This document shows, piece by piece, positions 52,378 to 63,471 of a stretch of 64,000 nucleotides of DNA. The notes under the pieces were generated by a model. That model was not told the DNA's origin, did no database searches, and saw only the letters and a program-made list of their open reading frames with translations. The stretch comes from Nocardia takedensis NBRC 100417 (lineage in GTDB: Bacteria; Actinomycetota; Actinomycetes; Mycobacteriales; Mycobacteriaceae): NCBI RefSeq assembly GCF_000308695.1, contig NZ_BAGG01000088.1, positions 62,001-126,000 on the forward strand. Reading direction: 5' to 3'. How positions within the stretch are numbered: the first letter of the stretch is position 1; the number at the start of each line of letters is the position of its first letter. Made by a program: the position numbers and the translations under genes.

Positions 52378-53027
52378 CGCTTGCGCGATCCGCCCGCGAA
52401 CCACACCCGGGCGGCCTGGCCGACGTAGTCGAGTCCGGTCACCACGGTCAGCACCAGGGCCGCGTACATCAGCACCATGCCCGCGGTGGCGAACGCGCCG
52501 CTCAGCGGCAGCAGCAGCGCGGCGATGGCCAGCGACTGCACCAACGTCTTGAGTTTGCCGCCGCGACCGGCCGGGATGACGCCGCGGCGCACCACCGCCA
52601 GGCGCAACAGCGTGATGCCGATCTCGCGGCCGCAGATCACCAGGGTGATCCACCAGGCCAGATCGCCGAGGGCCGACAGACCGATCAGCGCCGAACCGAT
52701 CAACGCCTTGTCGGCGATGGGGTCGGCCAATTTGCCGAAGTCGGTGACCAGACCGTATTTGCGGGCCAGTTGCCCGTCGAATCGGTCGGTGATCGCGGCG
52801 ATGCCGAACAGCGCGGCCGCGGTGAGCCGCCAGGCGGTGTCGTGACCGTCGCCCGCGAACAGGGCCAGCACGAACAGCGGCACGATCGCGATGCGCGCCA
52901 TCGTCAGCACGTTCGCGATGTTCATCAAGGGGACGGCGGCGGGTTCGGCGTGCCCCGGAACCACGGGGCCGCGCACCGGCGAGGTCTCCGGCCAGGGACG
53001 GTCGATCTCGTCCGGGTAGGCGCTCAT
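52374..53027 (-). CDS. pgsA: CDP-alcohol phosphatidyltransferase, PgsA-type
   Basis: 217 residues. The CDP-alcohol motif is complete: DRFDGQLARKYGLVTDFGKL followed by ADPIADK (D-x2-D-G-x2-A-R-x8-G-x3-D-x3-D). About five membrane helices surround it. It should make phosphatidylglycerol phosphate. The position matches M. tuberculosis pgsA3 (Rv2746c). ATG 53027. The N-terminal ~45 residues are a soluble tail. Confidence 0.93.
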   Translation of the reverse strand: MSAYPDEIDRPWPETSPVRGPVVPGHAEPAAVPLMNIANVLTMARIAIVPLFVLALFAGDGHDTAWRLTAAALFGIAAITDRFDGQLARKYGLVTDFGKLADPIADKALIGSALIGLSALGDLAWWITLVICGREIGITLLRLAVVRRGVIPAGRGGKLKTLVQSLAIAALLLPLSGAFATAGMVLMYAALVLTVVTGLDYVGQAARVWFAGGSRKR

Positions 53028-53185
53028 CCGCGGCCCTCGCTCACGTCCGCTCGCCCGGCCGCGACCGTTCCGGTGCCGGTCAGGGACCACATCGATGCCG
53101 CGGCGCCACACCCGGCACGATGCGGGCAGCGCGAGGACAGGATGTGGGACACACGATCAGACTATCGGTAACGGAGCCGACTACT

Positions 53186-53761
53186 GTGCACCCCATGACC
53201 TCTCGGGGACCACATGGTGGTTCGACCAGCGACACCAGTCCGGGCGCGGCGCAGACCGCGCAGTCCGCGGGTCCGGTCGTGCGTCGTGCCCGTACCTCGG
53301 ACATCCCCGACATCAAACGCCTGATCGACGTCTACGCCGGACGCATCCTGCTGGAGAAGAGCCTGGTCACCCTCTACGAATCGGTCCAGGAATTCTGGGT
53401 CGCCGAGCTCGAGGGGCAGGTCGTGGGCTGTGGCGCACTGCACGTGCTGTGGGCCGATCTGGGCGAGGTGCGCACGGTGGCCGTGCACCCCGAGGTCAAA
53501 GGTCGCGGCGTCGGCAGGCTGATCGTGGACCAGCTCGTCGCGGTGGCCAGGGAGTTGGCACTGCGCAGGCTGTTCGTGCTGACCTTCGAGGTGGACTTCT
53601 TCGGCAGGCACGGTTTCGCCGAGATCGACGGCACGCCGGTGACCGCCGAGGTCTACGCGGAGATGTGCCGGTCCTACGACACCGGCGTCGCCGAATTCCT
53701 CGACCTGAGCTATGTGAAGCCCAACACGCTCGGCAATACTCGAATGCTGTTGACCCTCTGA
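53186..53761 (+). CDS. argA: Amino-acid N-acetyltransferase (ArgA/Rv2747-like)
   Basis: 191 residues, single GNAT domain: VRRARTSDIPDIKRLID, then the acetyl-CoA loop VHPEVKGRGVGRLIV. The end FLDLSYVKPNTLGNTRMLLT is almost the same as Rv2747, which makes N-acetylglutamate from glutamate or glutamine for arginine synthesis. GTG 53186 has GGAG nine bases upstream; ATG 53195 is three codons later. It is divergent from pgsA. Confidence 0.88.
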   Translation: MHPMTSRGPHGGSTSDTSPGAAQTAQSAGPVVRRARTSDIPDIKRLIDVYAGRILLEKSLVTLYESVQEFWVAELEGQVVGCGALHVLWADLGEVRTVAVHPEVKGRGVGRLIVDQLVAVARELALRRLFVLTFEVDFFGRHGFAEIDGTPVTAEVYAEMCRSYDTGVAEFLDLSYVKPNTLGNTRMLLTL

Positions 53762-53779
53762 GACCGGAAGCGAACCACT

Positions 53780-54076
53780 GTGCCGATCTTCGCCGTCCAT
53801 TACTCCTACTCCGAGGCCACCATCCCGGCGCGCCTGACCCACCGTCCCGATCACCGCGCCTGGCTCGGCGCGCAGGTCGAGGCGGGCGCCCTGCTGACCA
53901 GCGGTCCCTACCCCGACGGGACCGGGGCGCTGCTGATCTTCCGCGCCGAGGACGAGGCGACGCTGCGCGACCTGCTGACCAACGACCCCTTCGCCCGCGA
54001 GAAGCTCATCGAGGACGTGCGGGTGGTGGAGTGGCTGCCGGTCCTGGGAGCCTTCGCGGCCGACGCGGCTTCCTGA
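53780..54076 (+). CDS. YciI-family protein
   Basis: 98 residues. HYSYSEATIPARLTHRPDHR begins the ferredoxin-like YciI fold, and GALLTSGPYPDGTGALLIF and NDPFAREKLIEDVRV continue it. The active-site His-Asp pair common in YciI is probably at HRPDHRAW. GTG 53780 has GGAAG eight bases upstream. It follows argA after 18 bases and may be cotranscribed. Function unknown. Confidence 0.85.
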   Translation: MPIFAVHYSYSEATIPARLTHRPDHRAWLGAQVEAGALLTSGPYPDGTGALLIFRAEDEATLRDLLTNDPFAREKLIEDVRVVEWLPVLGAFAADAAS

Positions 54077-54087
54077 TCCCCGAACAG

Positions 54088-54125
54088 ACGACAGCCCTCG
54101 ACCGGTGACGGTCGAGGGCTGTCGT
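54088..54125. terminator. Bidirectional hairpin terminator
   Basis: A 16-bp perfect stem (54088-54103 with 54110-54125, arm ACGACAGCCCTCGACC) with a 6-base loop separates the convergent YciI and terC genes. Confidence 0.85.
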
Positions 54126-54135
54126 GTCGGCGGGG

Positions 54136-55122
54136 TCAGGCGGACGGTTTCACCGCGCCCTTGGTCTTGATCAGGCTGGCGACGGTCGCGATCACGAGTA
54201 TGCCCAGGATCACACTCAACGAGACCGGCGTGGAGATGTCCGGCACCGAGACGTGTTCGCCGCCGTTGACGAACGGCAGGGTGTTCTCGTGCAGCGCGTG
54301 CAGGATCAGCTTCGCGCCGATGAAGGCCAGGATCGCGGCCAGACCGTAGGACAGATAGACCAAGCGGTCCAGCAGTCCGCCGATGAGGAAGTACAGCTGA
54401 CGCAGACCCATCAGCGCGAAGGCGTTCGCGGTGAAGACCAGGTAGGGCTGCTCGGTCAGGCCGTAGATCGCGGGGATGGAGTCCAACGCGAACAGCAGGT
54501 CGGCGAAACCGATGGCCAGCAGCGCCAGCAGCAGCGGGGTGACCGCGCGGCGGCCGTCGATGCGGGTCACCAGCTTGTCCCCGTCGTACTCCTCGGTGGT
54601 GGGCAGGATCCGCTTCGCGATCGCGACGATCCTGCTGTCGCGTTTCTCCTCCACCTCGACCTCGTGGCCGCTGTCCTTGAGCAGTTTGACGGCGGTGTAG
54701 ACCAGGAACAGGCCGAACAGGTAGAAGACCCAGCTGAACGCGCTGATCGCCGCCGCGCCGACGGCGATGAAGGCGCCGCGCATCACCAGGGCGAGCACGA
54801 TGCCGATCAGCAGCACCTTCTGCTGGTAGATCCGCGGCACGGCGAAGGTGCTCATGATGATCAGGAACACGAACAGGTTGTCCACCGAGAGGGCCTTCTC
54901 GGTGACGAAGCCGGCGTAGTACTCCCCGGCGTAGGTGCCGCCCCACTTGTAGGCGACGAAACCGCCGAACAGCAGGGCCAGGCCGATGTAGAACGCCGAC
55001 CAGAAGCCGGATTCCCGGAACGTGGGTTCGTGCGGGGTGCGGACGTGGGCGAAGAAGTCGAAGACGAACAGGCCGAGGATCACCACCACGGTGATCACCC
55101 AGATCAGTGCGGTTACCTGCAT
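54136..55122 (-). CDS. TerC-family integral membrane protein
   Basis: 328 residues with eight or nine membrane helices. FVTEKALSVDNLFVFLIIM and FADLLFALDSIPAIYG hold the acidic residues conserved in TerC, which handles metal ions (manganese efflux in Alx/MeeF-type members) or tellurite stress. ATG 55122 begins MQVTALIWVITVVVILGLFV directly at the first helix. No yybP-ykoY-type riboswitch was recognised upstream. Confidence 0.9.
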   Translation of the reverse strand: MQVTALIWVITVVVILGLFVFDFFAHVRTPHEPTFRESGFWSAFYIGLALLFGGFVAYKWGGTYAGEYYAGFVTEKALSVDNLFVFLIIMSTFAVPRIYQQKVLLIGIVLALVMRGAFIAVGAAAISAFSWVFYLFGLFLVYTAVKLLKDSGHEVEVEEKRDSRIVAIAKRILPTTEEYDGDKLVTRIDGRRAVTPLLLALLAIGFADLLFALDSIPAIYGLTEQPYLVFTANAFALMGLRQLYFLIGGLLDRLVYLSYGLAAILAFIGAKLILHALHENTLPFVNGGEHVSVPDISTPVSLSVILGILVIATVASLIKTKGAVKPSA

Positions 55123-55368
55123 GCGGTGGTCCGATCGAAGCTCATGACAGCCATCATGCCCGAATTGTCCGTTCCAGTTCCGTTGCGGGTCGGTTGCTGA
55201 CCATGATTCCACAGGTTGGGGCGCGCAGCGCGGCCGGTGTGCGCGGCCCCGAGGACAAGCGCGGCGCGCCCCTGGGCGAGAATGGCTACCGCACACCGAA
55301 TCCGGGTGTTAGCGTTCGGAGACGACGAAATGCACCGCCCGCGAGGCGGTTACCGAAAGGGTCAGGCG

Positions 55369-55488
55369 ATGATCGGGCTGAGCGCACACGGGCGGCACAC
55401 GTCGCGACGTGCCGCCGCCCGACGCGGCCGCCTCGCGCTATCGGCCGCGGCGACATCCCGCCCCGCCCGCACGCGGAGCGGCCCCTAG
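55369..55488 (+). CDS. Possible small ORF (39 residues) before a terminator
   Basis: Arginine/alanine-rich product beginning MIGLSAHGRHTSRRAA. Support is the ribosome site AAAGGG and the intrinsic terminator 26 bases after its stop. There is no homology I can recognise, and the composition is what GC-rich non-coding DNA also gives. It could equally be a non-coding RNA. Confidence 0.25.
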   Translation: MIGLSAHGRHTSRRAAARRGRLALSAAATSRPARTRSGP

Positions 55489-55513
55489 TTCTCGATGTCC
55501 CGAAAACAGAGAC

Positions 55514-55552
55514 AGGGGTCACTCCACGGCATCGCCGGGAGCGACCCCTTTT
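55514..55552 (+). terminator. Intrinsic terminator with T tract
   Basis: A 12-bp stem with one mismatch (arm AGGGGTCACTCC pairing with the segment ending GCGACCCCT) is followed by TTTT on the plus strand. No annotated plus-strand gene ends nearby, which implies an unannotated transcript. Confidence 0.7.
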
Positions 55553-55573
55553 CCGTGTGACGGACACGACCAC

Positions 55574-55647
55574 TCCCTCGTGGCCCAATTGGCAGAGGCG
55601 CCGGCCCTAGGAACCGGTAGATGCGGGTTCGAATCCCGCCGGGGGAA
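55574..55647 (+). tRNA. tRNA-like gene with atypical anticodon loop (apparent anticodon UAG)
   Basis: The cloverleaf folds well: acceptor stem TCCCTCG with CGGGGGA, D arm GCC...GGC with the GG dinucleotide, T arm GCGGG-TTCGAAT-CCCGC, and discriminator A. The variable loop has only five bases, so this is a class I tRNA. The 7-base anticodon loop is CCTAGGA: position 33 is C instead of the near-universal U, and pair 31-39 is C-A. Read straight, the anticodon is UAG (leucine CUA), but leucine tRNAs have long variable arms. CCA is not encoded. It may be a non-canonical or degenerate tRNA. Confidence 0.75.
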
Positions 55648-55775
55648 CAACGCCCACACCCCGTCGACGCGACGCCGAGCGAGTCCTCGGCGGACCCGCG
55701 AGAGTGGGACCGGTACGGCGATATCGAGGAATCCGCACCGGCCCCGGTGGGGCGGGCGACCCGATGAGCGCCCGT

Positions 55776-58403
55776 CTAGTCCTCCGGGTCCGCCGGTGCG
55801 TCGCCGCCGCGGATGCTGAACAGCAGGCCGTCGAGTTCATCGGGTTTGATGAGGACGTCACGGGCCTTGGAGCCCTCGCTCGGGCCGACCACCCCCCTGG
55901 TCTCCATGAGGTCCATCAACCGGCCCGCCTTGGCGAAACCGACACGCAGTTTGCGTTGCAGCATCGAGGTGGAGCCGAACTGCGAGGTGACGACGAGTTC
56001 CACGGCTTGCAGGAAGACGTCGAGATCCTCGCCGATATCGGGGTCGACGTCCTTCTTCTCGCCCGCCTTGGCCGCCGTCACGCCTTCCTGGTACTCGGGT
56101 TCGGCCTGGTTCTTGGTGTATTCGACGACGGCGTGGATCTCTTCGTCGCTGATGAACGCGCCTTGCAGGCGGGTCGGCTTGCCCGCGCCCATCGGCAGGA
56201 ACAGCGCGTCGCCCATGCCGATCAGCTTCTCCGCGCCCGGTTGATCCAGGATGACGCGCGAATCGGTCAGCGAGGAGGTGGCGAAGGCGAGCCGGGACGG
56301 CACGTTGGTCTTGATCAGACCGGTCACCACGTCCACCGACGGACGCTGGGTGGCCAGCACCAGGTGGATGCCCGCGGCGCGCGCCTTCTGGGTGATCCGC
56401 ACGATCGCCTCCTCGACGTCGCGCGGCGCGGTCATCATCAGGTCGGCGAGTTCGTCGACGATGGCGAGGATGTACGGGTAGGGCCGGTACACGCGTTCGC
56501 TGCCCAGCGGCGCGGTGATCGCCCCCGATCGCACCCGCTTGTTGAAGTCGTCGATGTGGCGGACCTTGTTGGCCTGCATGTCCTGGTAGCGCTGTTCCAT
56601 CTCCTCGACCAGCCAGGCCAGCGCCGCCGCGGCCTTCTTCGGCTGGGTGATGATGGGGGTGATCAGATGCGGAATGCCCTCGTAGGGGGTCAGTTCCACC
56701 ATTTTCGGATCGATCAGGATCATCCTGACCTCCTCCGGGGTGGCCCGGCCGAGCAGCGAGACCAGCATCGAGTTGACGAAGCTGGACTTGCCGGAACCGG
56801 TGGAACCGGCCACCAGCAGATGCGGCATCTTGGCCAGGTTCGCCGAGACGAATTCGCCCTCGATGTTCTTGCCGAGCCCGATGACCAGCGGGTGGTGATC
56901 GTTGCGGGTCGAGGGGGCCTTGAGCACGTCGGCCAGGCGCACCAACTCGCGGTCGGCGTTGGGCACCTCGATGCCGACGGCCGACTTGCCCGGGATCGGG
57001 GCCAGCAACCGGACGTTCTCGGTGGCGACGGCGTAGGCGATGTTGCGGGTCAGCGCCGTGATCTTCTCGACCTTCACGCCGGGACCGAGTTCGACCTCGT
57101 AGCGGGTGACCGTCGGGCCGCGCACGAAGCCCGTCACCGCGGCGTCGATCTTGAACTGCACCAGCACCTCGGTGATGGCCTCGATCATCGACTCGTTGGC
57201 CGCGCTGCGCTTCTTGGGCGGATCGCCGTCGGTGAGCAGGGTCAGCGGCGGCAGCGTGTAGTCGCCCTCGATGACCCGGTCGGCGACGAACTCGGGTTCC
57301 TTCGGCGGGGGCGGGGTCTGATCGGGGACCTTCGGGACGGCGGCACGCTTGCGCGGTTTCGGCGCCGGGCCGGCCGCGTCGATCTCCGCGCCGAATTCGG
57401 CGGCGGTGGCGATGGTCTTGGCGTCGCGCAGCGGCGGTTCGCCGAGTGCCTCGGTGACGGCGTTCGGGTCGCCGAATTCGTCGGCGGGATAGTTCTCGGC
57501 GGGTGTGCGCCCACGCCTGCGGGGTTTCGGTCGGCCGACCGGGAACCCTTCGGCGTCGTAGTCGGCGGGATCGAACGGACGATTCTCGTCGTAGGCGCTG
57601 TACTCGTCGCCGCCCGCGGCCGTGCCGAAGTACTCGCGCAACCGCTGGGGAACCTCGCGGATAGTGGTGCCGGTGAGCAGCAGCACGCCGAACACGATGG
57701 CCAGCAACAGGATCGGCACCGCCAGCCACGCCGTGAGACCGCCCGCCAGCGGTCCGCCCATGACGAAACCGACGAAACCGGCCGCGCGCGAACGTCCGTG
57801 GGCGTCGCCCGGCGCTCCGGCGGCCAGATGCCAGATGCCCAGCATCGGCAGGCCGACCAGCAACCCGCCCAGCACCAGGCGCGGGCGGATCTCCGGGCGC
57901 GCCTCGGTGCGCATCAACGTGATCGCGATGCCGGTGGCCACGAACGGCAGTGCGGCCGAGGCCGATCCGGAGACCGCGCGGATCGCCTCGTCGACCCAGC
58001 GCCCGACCGGCCCGCCCGCGGCGAGCCAGACGGCGGCCGCGATGACCGCGCTCAACGCGATCAGCGCGAGCGCGATACCGTCGCGGCGGTGCCCGTGTTC
58101 GATGTCGCCCGCGCGGCTGAGCGTGCGGGTGGTGGCGCCGAGGCCGCGCGCGAGCATCGTCCACCCGGTGCCGACGGTCCGGCGCAGCACGGCCAGCGGC
58201 GCGGTGTTCGAGGCCGCGGCCCGGGCCGGACGCCGCGCGGGCGCGGGACGACGACGCGGGGCGGGGCCGGTGGGGCCGAGTCCGGCGCGCGGCGCACTCG
58301 CGCCGCGCGCGGCGGCCGAGCGGGAACGCGCCGCCGTGGTCCTCCCCCGGGCCGATCCCGCCCGCGCACTGGACGTCGTGGTGCTGCGGGACTTACCTGC
58401 CAT
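55776..58403 (-). CDS. ftsK: DNA translocase FtsK
   Basis: 875 residues. N-terminal basic tail, then four or five membrane helices (residues ~100-270), a linker, and the motor domain with Walker A AGSTGSGKSSFVNS and Walker B YILAIVDELADLMM. The C-terminal gamma domain (MLQRKLRVGFAKAGRLMDLM) reads KOPS sites. It moves chromosome dimers apart at the septum. ATG 58403. Position matches Rv2748c. Confidence 0.96.
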   Translation of the reverse strand: MAGKSRSTTTSSARAGSARGRTTAARSRSAAARGASAPRAGLGPTGPAPRRRPAPARRPARAAASNTAPLAVLRRTVGTGWTMLARGLGATTRTLSRAGDIEHGHRRDGIALALIALSAVIAAAVWLAAGGPVGRWVDEAIRAVSGSASAALPFVATGIAITLMRTEARPEIRPRLVLGGLLVGLPMLGIWHLAAGAPGDAHGRSRAAGFVGFVMGGPLAGGLTAWLAVPILLLAIVFGVLLLTGTTIREVPQRLREYFGTAAGGDEYSAYDENRPFDPADYDAEGFPVGRPKPRRRGRTPAENYPADEFGDPNAVTEALGEPPLRDAKTIATAAEFGAEIDAAGPAPKPRKRAAVPKVPDQTPPPPKEPEFVADRVIEGDYTLPPLTLLTDGDPPKKRSAANESMIEAITEVLVQFKIDAAVTGFVRGPTVTRYEVELGPGVKVEKITALTRNIAYAVATENVRLLAPIPGKSAVGIEVPNADRELVRLADVLKAPSTRNDHHPLVIGLGKNIEGEFVSANLAKMPHLLVAGSTGSGKSSFVNSMLVSLLGRATPEEVRMILIDPKMVELTPYEGIPHLITPIITQPKKAAAALAWLVEEMEQRYQDMQANKVRHIDDFNKRVRSGAITAPLGSERVYRPYPYILAIVDELADLMMTAPRDVEEAIVRITQKARAAGIHLVLATQRPSVDVVTGLIKTNVPSRLAFATSSLTDSRVILDQPGAEKLIGMGDALFLPMGAGKPTRLQGAFISDEEIHAVVEYTKNQAEPEYQEGVTAAKAGEKKDVDPDIGEDLDVFLQAVELVVTSQFGSTSMLQRKLRVGFAKAGRLMDLMETRGVVGPSEGSKARDVLIKPDELDGLLFSIRGGDAPADPED

Positions 58404-58528
58404 GGACTCAGGCTAGCCGCAAACGCCCCGATCGGACCATCCGCAACACAGGTATCACCCGCCACGGGGCCGCTCCGACCGGCGAGTCCGCCGGGGGACG
58501 ACCGGTCGACGCGGGGGATGTGGGCGGC

Positions 58529-59146
58529 TCAGACGGAGCGGTCCAAGGCCAGCACCGCGCGCACGGCGTCCTCCCGGCCACGCGTCTCGATCCTGACCTC
58601 GTCACGGCCGAACGCGTGCAGCAGCAGTTCCGACGGCGTCCCGACCAGCGTCACCTCGTCGCCCGAGGCTTTCTTGGCGACGGCCCGGCGACCGTCCAGC
58701 GTCTCCAGCGTGACACCGACCTTCGCGCCGCGATAGGCCATCCGGCCCATCCGCCGCACGGTCGACCACAGCTTGTCCTCGTCGGCCTCGGCGAGCGCGC
58801 GCGGTTCCCAACCGGGGCTCGCGCGCCGCACGTCCTCGTGATGGACGAACATCTCGGTGATGTTGACCAAGGCGTCGACGGGTTTCAGCGGCGACCACAG
58901 CGGCGGCCCGTTGCGCACCAGGTCGAGCAGTTCGGGAAACGGTTTGGCCGCCGTGCGGTTCTGCACCGATTCCAGGCGTCCGGCAAGGGCTTTGATCATG
59001 ATCCCCGGGGCGGCGTCGGGCCTGCGCTCGCGGACGATCAGGTGCGCGGCCAGATCCCGCACCGTCCAGGTCCCGCACAGGGTGGGCGCGTCCGGCCCCA
59101 CCGCGGACATCGCCTCGACCAGTTCTCGACGTTCTCGCTGTGCCAT
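58529..59146 (-). CDS. TIGR03085-family metal-binding protein (DinB/mycothiol-dependent fold)
   Basis: 205 residues. The four-helix DinB-like fold has RDLAAHLIVRERRPD early and MFVHHEDVRRA in the middle, together the three-histidine metal site of mycothiol-dependent maleylpyruvate-isomerase relatives. ATG 59146 was chosen; a GTG two codons earlier is possible. It lies upstream of ftsK on the same strand. Enzymatic role unknown. Confidence 0.82.
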   Translation of the reverse strand: MAQRERRELVEAMSAVGPDAPTLCGTWTVRDLAAHLIVRERRPDAAPGIMIKALAGRLESVQNRTAAKPFPELLDLVRNGPPLWSPLKPVDALVNITEMFVHHEDVRRASPGWEPRALAEADEDKLWSTVRRMGRMAYRGAKVGVTLETLDGRRAVAKKASGDEVTLVGTPSELLLHAFGRDEVRIETRGREDAVRAVLALDRSV

Positions 59147-59294
59147 GCTCACCCGCCGAACATAGCGCGGATCCGCCGTCTGTGACAGCGCGGCGCGAGG
59201 ACGGGCGAACCGGGCGGTTGGCAGCGTGCGCGGGGCAAATGTACGTTGTCCAGTGGTCCTCGGACCGTATCGATGATGAAGGGGCATTCGATTC

Positions 59295-59663
59295 GTGAAA
59301 ACAATTCTCAGCGGCGTCGTCGCGTTCGCGGCGGTCGGCGCCGCGGTGGCGACCTCGGCGCCCGCCGCCGACGCGCAGGCGGGCTTCTACGGGGCAATCG
59401 CGGTGGGCGGCAACGGCCGCTACAGCATCAGCAACAACTACGGCAGCTACAACGCGGCCGAGATCAACGCGGTCAACTCCTGCGGACCGGGCTGCTCGGT
59501 CTCGATCTCGTGGCGTAACGGATGCGGTGTCCTGGCCCGCTCCTCGACGCACTGGAGCAGCGCGGCGCGGTCCAGCTACCCAGAAGCGCGCGACGCCGCG
59601 CTCTCGCGGGTATTCGGCGGCCGCGTCGTGAACTGGCGCTGCACGCAGGGCTATTCGAGCTGA
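59295..59663 (+). CDS. Secreted DUF4189-type protein
   Basis: 122 residues. A Sec signal peptide (MKTILSGVVAFAAVGAAVAT, cut after ADAQA) precedes a small domain YGAIAVGGNGRYSISNNYG with cysteine pairs (NSCGPGCS, NGCGVL), as in DUF4189 proteins, common in nocardiae and mycobacteria. GTG start at 59295, 13 bases after a GGGG stretch. Exported; function unknown. Confidence 0.78.
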   Translation: MKTILSGVVAFAAVGAAVATSAPAADAQAGFYGAIAVGGNGRYSISNNYGSYNAAEINAVNSCGPGCSVSISWRNGCGVLARSSTHWSSAARSSYPEARDAALSRVFGGRVVNWRCTQGYSS

Positions 59664-59739
59664 GCCGGGCGCGACCGGACGCCGTCCATCTCCCTCGCCG
59701 TTCCCGTTGCGGCGACACACTTCTCATCCAGGGGAATTC

Positions 59740-60300
59740 GTGAAACAACGCTCGACAAGGGCTGTCCTGACCGCGTGCGCGGTGGCCGTGGTCCTCGCCG
59801 TCGGAGCCTGCTCCGGCGACTCCGACGACTCGGCGGCGCCCTCCGGCGCGACCGCCACCTCCGCCGCGGCCGATTTCGAGTCCGGCAAGACCCAGCAGGA
59901 TCTGATCGAAGGCGAGGCGCCGACGACCACGACCGCACCGGATCTGCCCAAACCCGCCGCCGAGGAACTCAACGGCCGCATCAACCGCGCCTTCGACCGC
60001 TCGGTCGGCGCGCAGGAGAAGTCGGCGTGGATCCAGGACGCCGAACGCGATCCGCAACTGGTCGACAAACTGGTCGATGCCGCCGAACGCAACAAGGTGA
60101 CGGTGCGGATCACCGGCGTCGGAGACCCGAAGGACGGCAAACTCAAAGCCGACGCCGAGGTCACCATCGGCGGCGCGCCCGTCCAGGACGCGTTCGTGGA
60201 ATTCGTTGCCGAGGACGATCAGTGGAAGGTGTCGAACCAGTTCACCTGCACCATCGTTCGCAACGCGAAACTCGATTCGGCGGCCTGCCAGGCCCGCTGA
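59740..60300 (+). CDS. MTB12-like lipoprotein
   Basis: 186 residues. The signal peptide ends in the lipobox AVGAC. The mature domain (AFDRSVGAQEKSAWIQDAER, VTVRITGVGDPKDGKLKADA, AEDDQWKVSNQFTCTIV) resembles the mycobacterial low-molecular-weight antigen MTB12/CFP-2 family. GTG 59740 has AGGGGA a few bases upstream. A cell-envelope lipoprotein of unknown function. Confidence 0.8.
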   Translation: MKQRSTRAVLTACAVAVVLAVGACSGDSDDSAAPSGATATSAAADFESGKTQQDLIEGEAPTTTTAPDLPKPAAEELNGRINRAFDRSVGAQEKSAWIQDAERDPQLVDKLVDAAERNKVTVRITGVGDPKDGKLKADAEVTIGGAPVQDAFVEFVAEDDQWKVSNQFTCTIVRNAKLDSAACQAR

Positions 60301-60328
60301 ACCGCCGACCGACGCGAAACGCGACAAC

Positions 60329-60358
60329 AGCCGCCCGGATCAAGTGATCCGGGCGGCT
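60329..60358. terminator. Bidirectional hairpin terminator
   Basis: A 14-bp perfect stem AGCCGCCCGGATCA (60329-60342 with 60345-60358) separates the convergent lipoprotein and RNase J genes. Confidence 0.8.
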
Positions 60359-60407
60359 CCGTCGTCTCTCAGGACACCGTCGTCTCAGCCCCGTCGTCTC
60401 GGGACGA

Positions 60408-62467
<2,060 letters not shown>

Positions 62468-62471
<4 letters not shown>

Positions 62472-63376
62472 GCCAGCACCCCCGCCACACGCAGATCGGC
62501 GGCCAGCAATTCGACCTGTTCCTGGGTGGGCATCAGCTGCGGCAGGCGCGGTTCACCCACGTCCAGGCCGAGCAGGCGCAGACCCGCCTTGGTCATCGCG
62601 ACGCCGCCGAGGCCGGCCATCGCGGCGTTGAGCGGGATCAGGCTCGCGTTGATCCGGCGGGCCTCGACCACGTCACCGGCGTGGTAGGCCTCGACCAGTT
62701 CCCGCAGACGCTCGGGCGCCAGATGCCCGATGACGCTGATGAAGCCCGCCGCGCCGACCGAGAGCCAGGGCAGGTTCAGGCAGTCGTCACCGGAGTAGAA
62801 GGCCAGTCCGGTGCTCGCGATGAGATCGGCGCCCGCGTTCAGATCGCCCTTGGCGTCCTTGACCGCGACGATGCGCGGGTGTTCGGCCAGGATGCGGATG
62901 GTGTCCGGCGCGATGGGGACCACCGATCTCGGGGGAATGTCGTAGAGGGTCACCGGCAGATCGGTGGCGTCGGCCACGGCCGTGAAGTGCGCGATCAGGC
63001 CCGCCTGGGTGGGACGGGAGTAGTACGGGGTGACAACCAGCAGGCCGTGCGCGCCCGCGCGCTGGGCGTTGCGGGCCAACTCGATCGAATGGGCGGTGTC
63101 GTAGGTGCCCGCGCCCGCGATCACGGTCGCGCGCGCGCCGACGGCGTCCACCACGGCGCGCAGCAGGTCGGCTTTCTCCGATTCGGTGGTGGTCGGCGAT
63201 TCCCCGGTGGTGCCGGAGATCGCGAGCAGATCGACGCCGCGGTCGACCAGGCGGGCCGCCAACGCGACCCCGGCGTCGACATCGAGCTTGCCGTCGGGCC
63301 CGAAGGGGGTCACCATCGCGACGCCCACCGTGCCGGAGGCGCGCAGCTCCGTGGGCGTCGATTCACCGTTCGTCAT
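62468..63376 (-). CDS. dapA: 4-Hydroxy-tetrahydrodipicolinate synthase
   Basis: 302 residues. It condenses aspartate semialdehyde and pyruvate, the first committed lysine/diaminopimelate step (dapF at 30728 is a later step). SGTTGESPTT, VVTPYYSRPTQ with the tyrosine, and VAVKDAKGDL with the Schiff-base lysine are intact. ATG 63376. It overlaps RNase J by four bases, as Rv2753c-Rv2752c are arranged. Confidence 0.96.
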
Positions 63377-63471
63377 GGTCAGAAAGGCTACCCGCTCGGC
63401 GGCACGCTTCGGACACCCTCGTCGCCGAACCGGACACGCGCGGGGGTGATCAACCTCGCACGGCCGCACGA

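Larger units (their letters stand above)
55123..55573. other. Gap between terC and the tRNA gene with a possible small transcript
   Basis: The 451 bases have no large gene. A 39-codon frame (55369-55488, plus strand) has AAAGGG eight bases before its ATG and is followed by a canonical terminator with a T tract. Inside it is a strong inverted repeat around ACGTCGCGACGT. This could be a small protein gene, a regulatory RNA or a leader; see findings. Confidence 0.5.

Noticed and set aside
55123..55500. Manganese (yybP-ykoY) riboswitch upstream of terC
   Set aside because: The conserved loop sequences of that riboswitch are not recognisable on the minus strand here.
55704..58736. 1010-codon plus-strand frame opposite ftsK
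   Set aside because: Same reason; ftsK on the other strand is complete and its motifs are exact.
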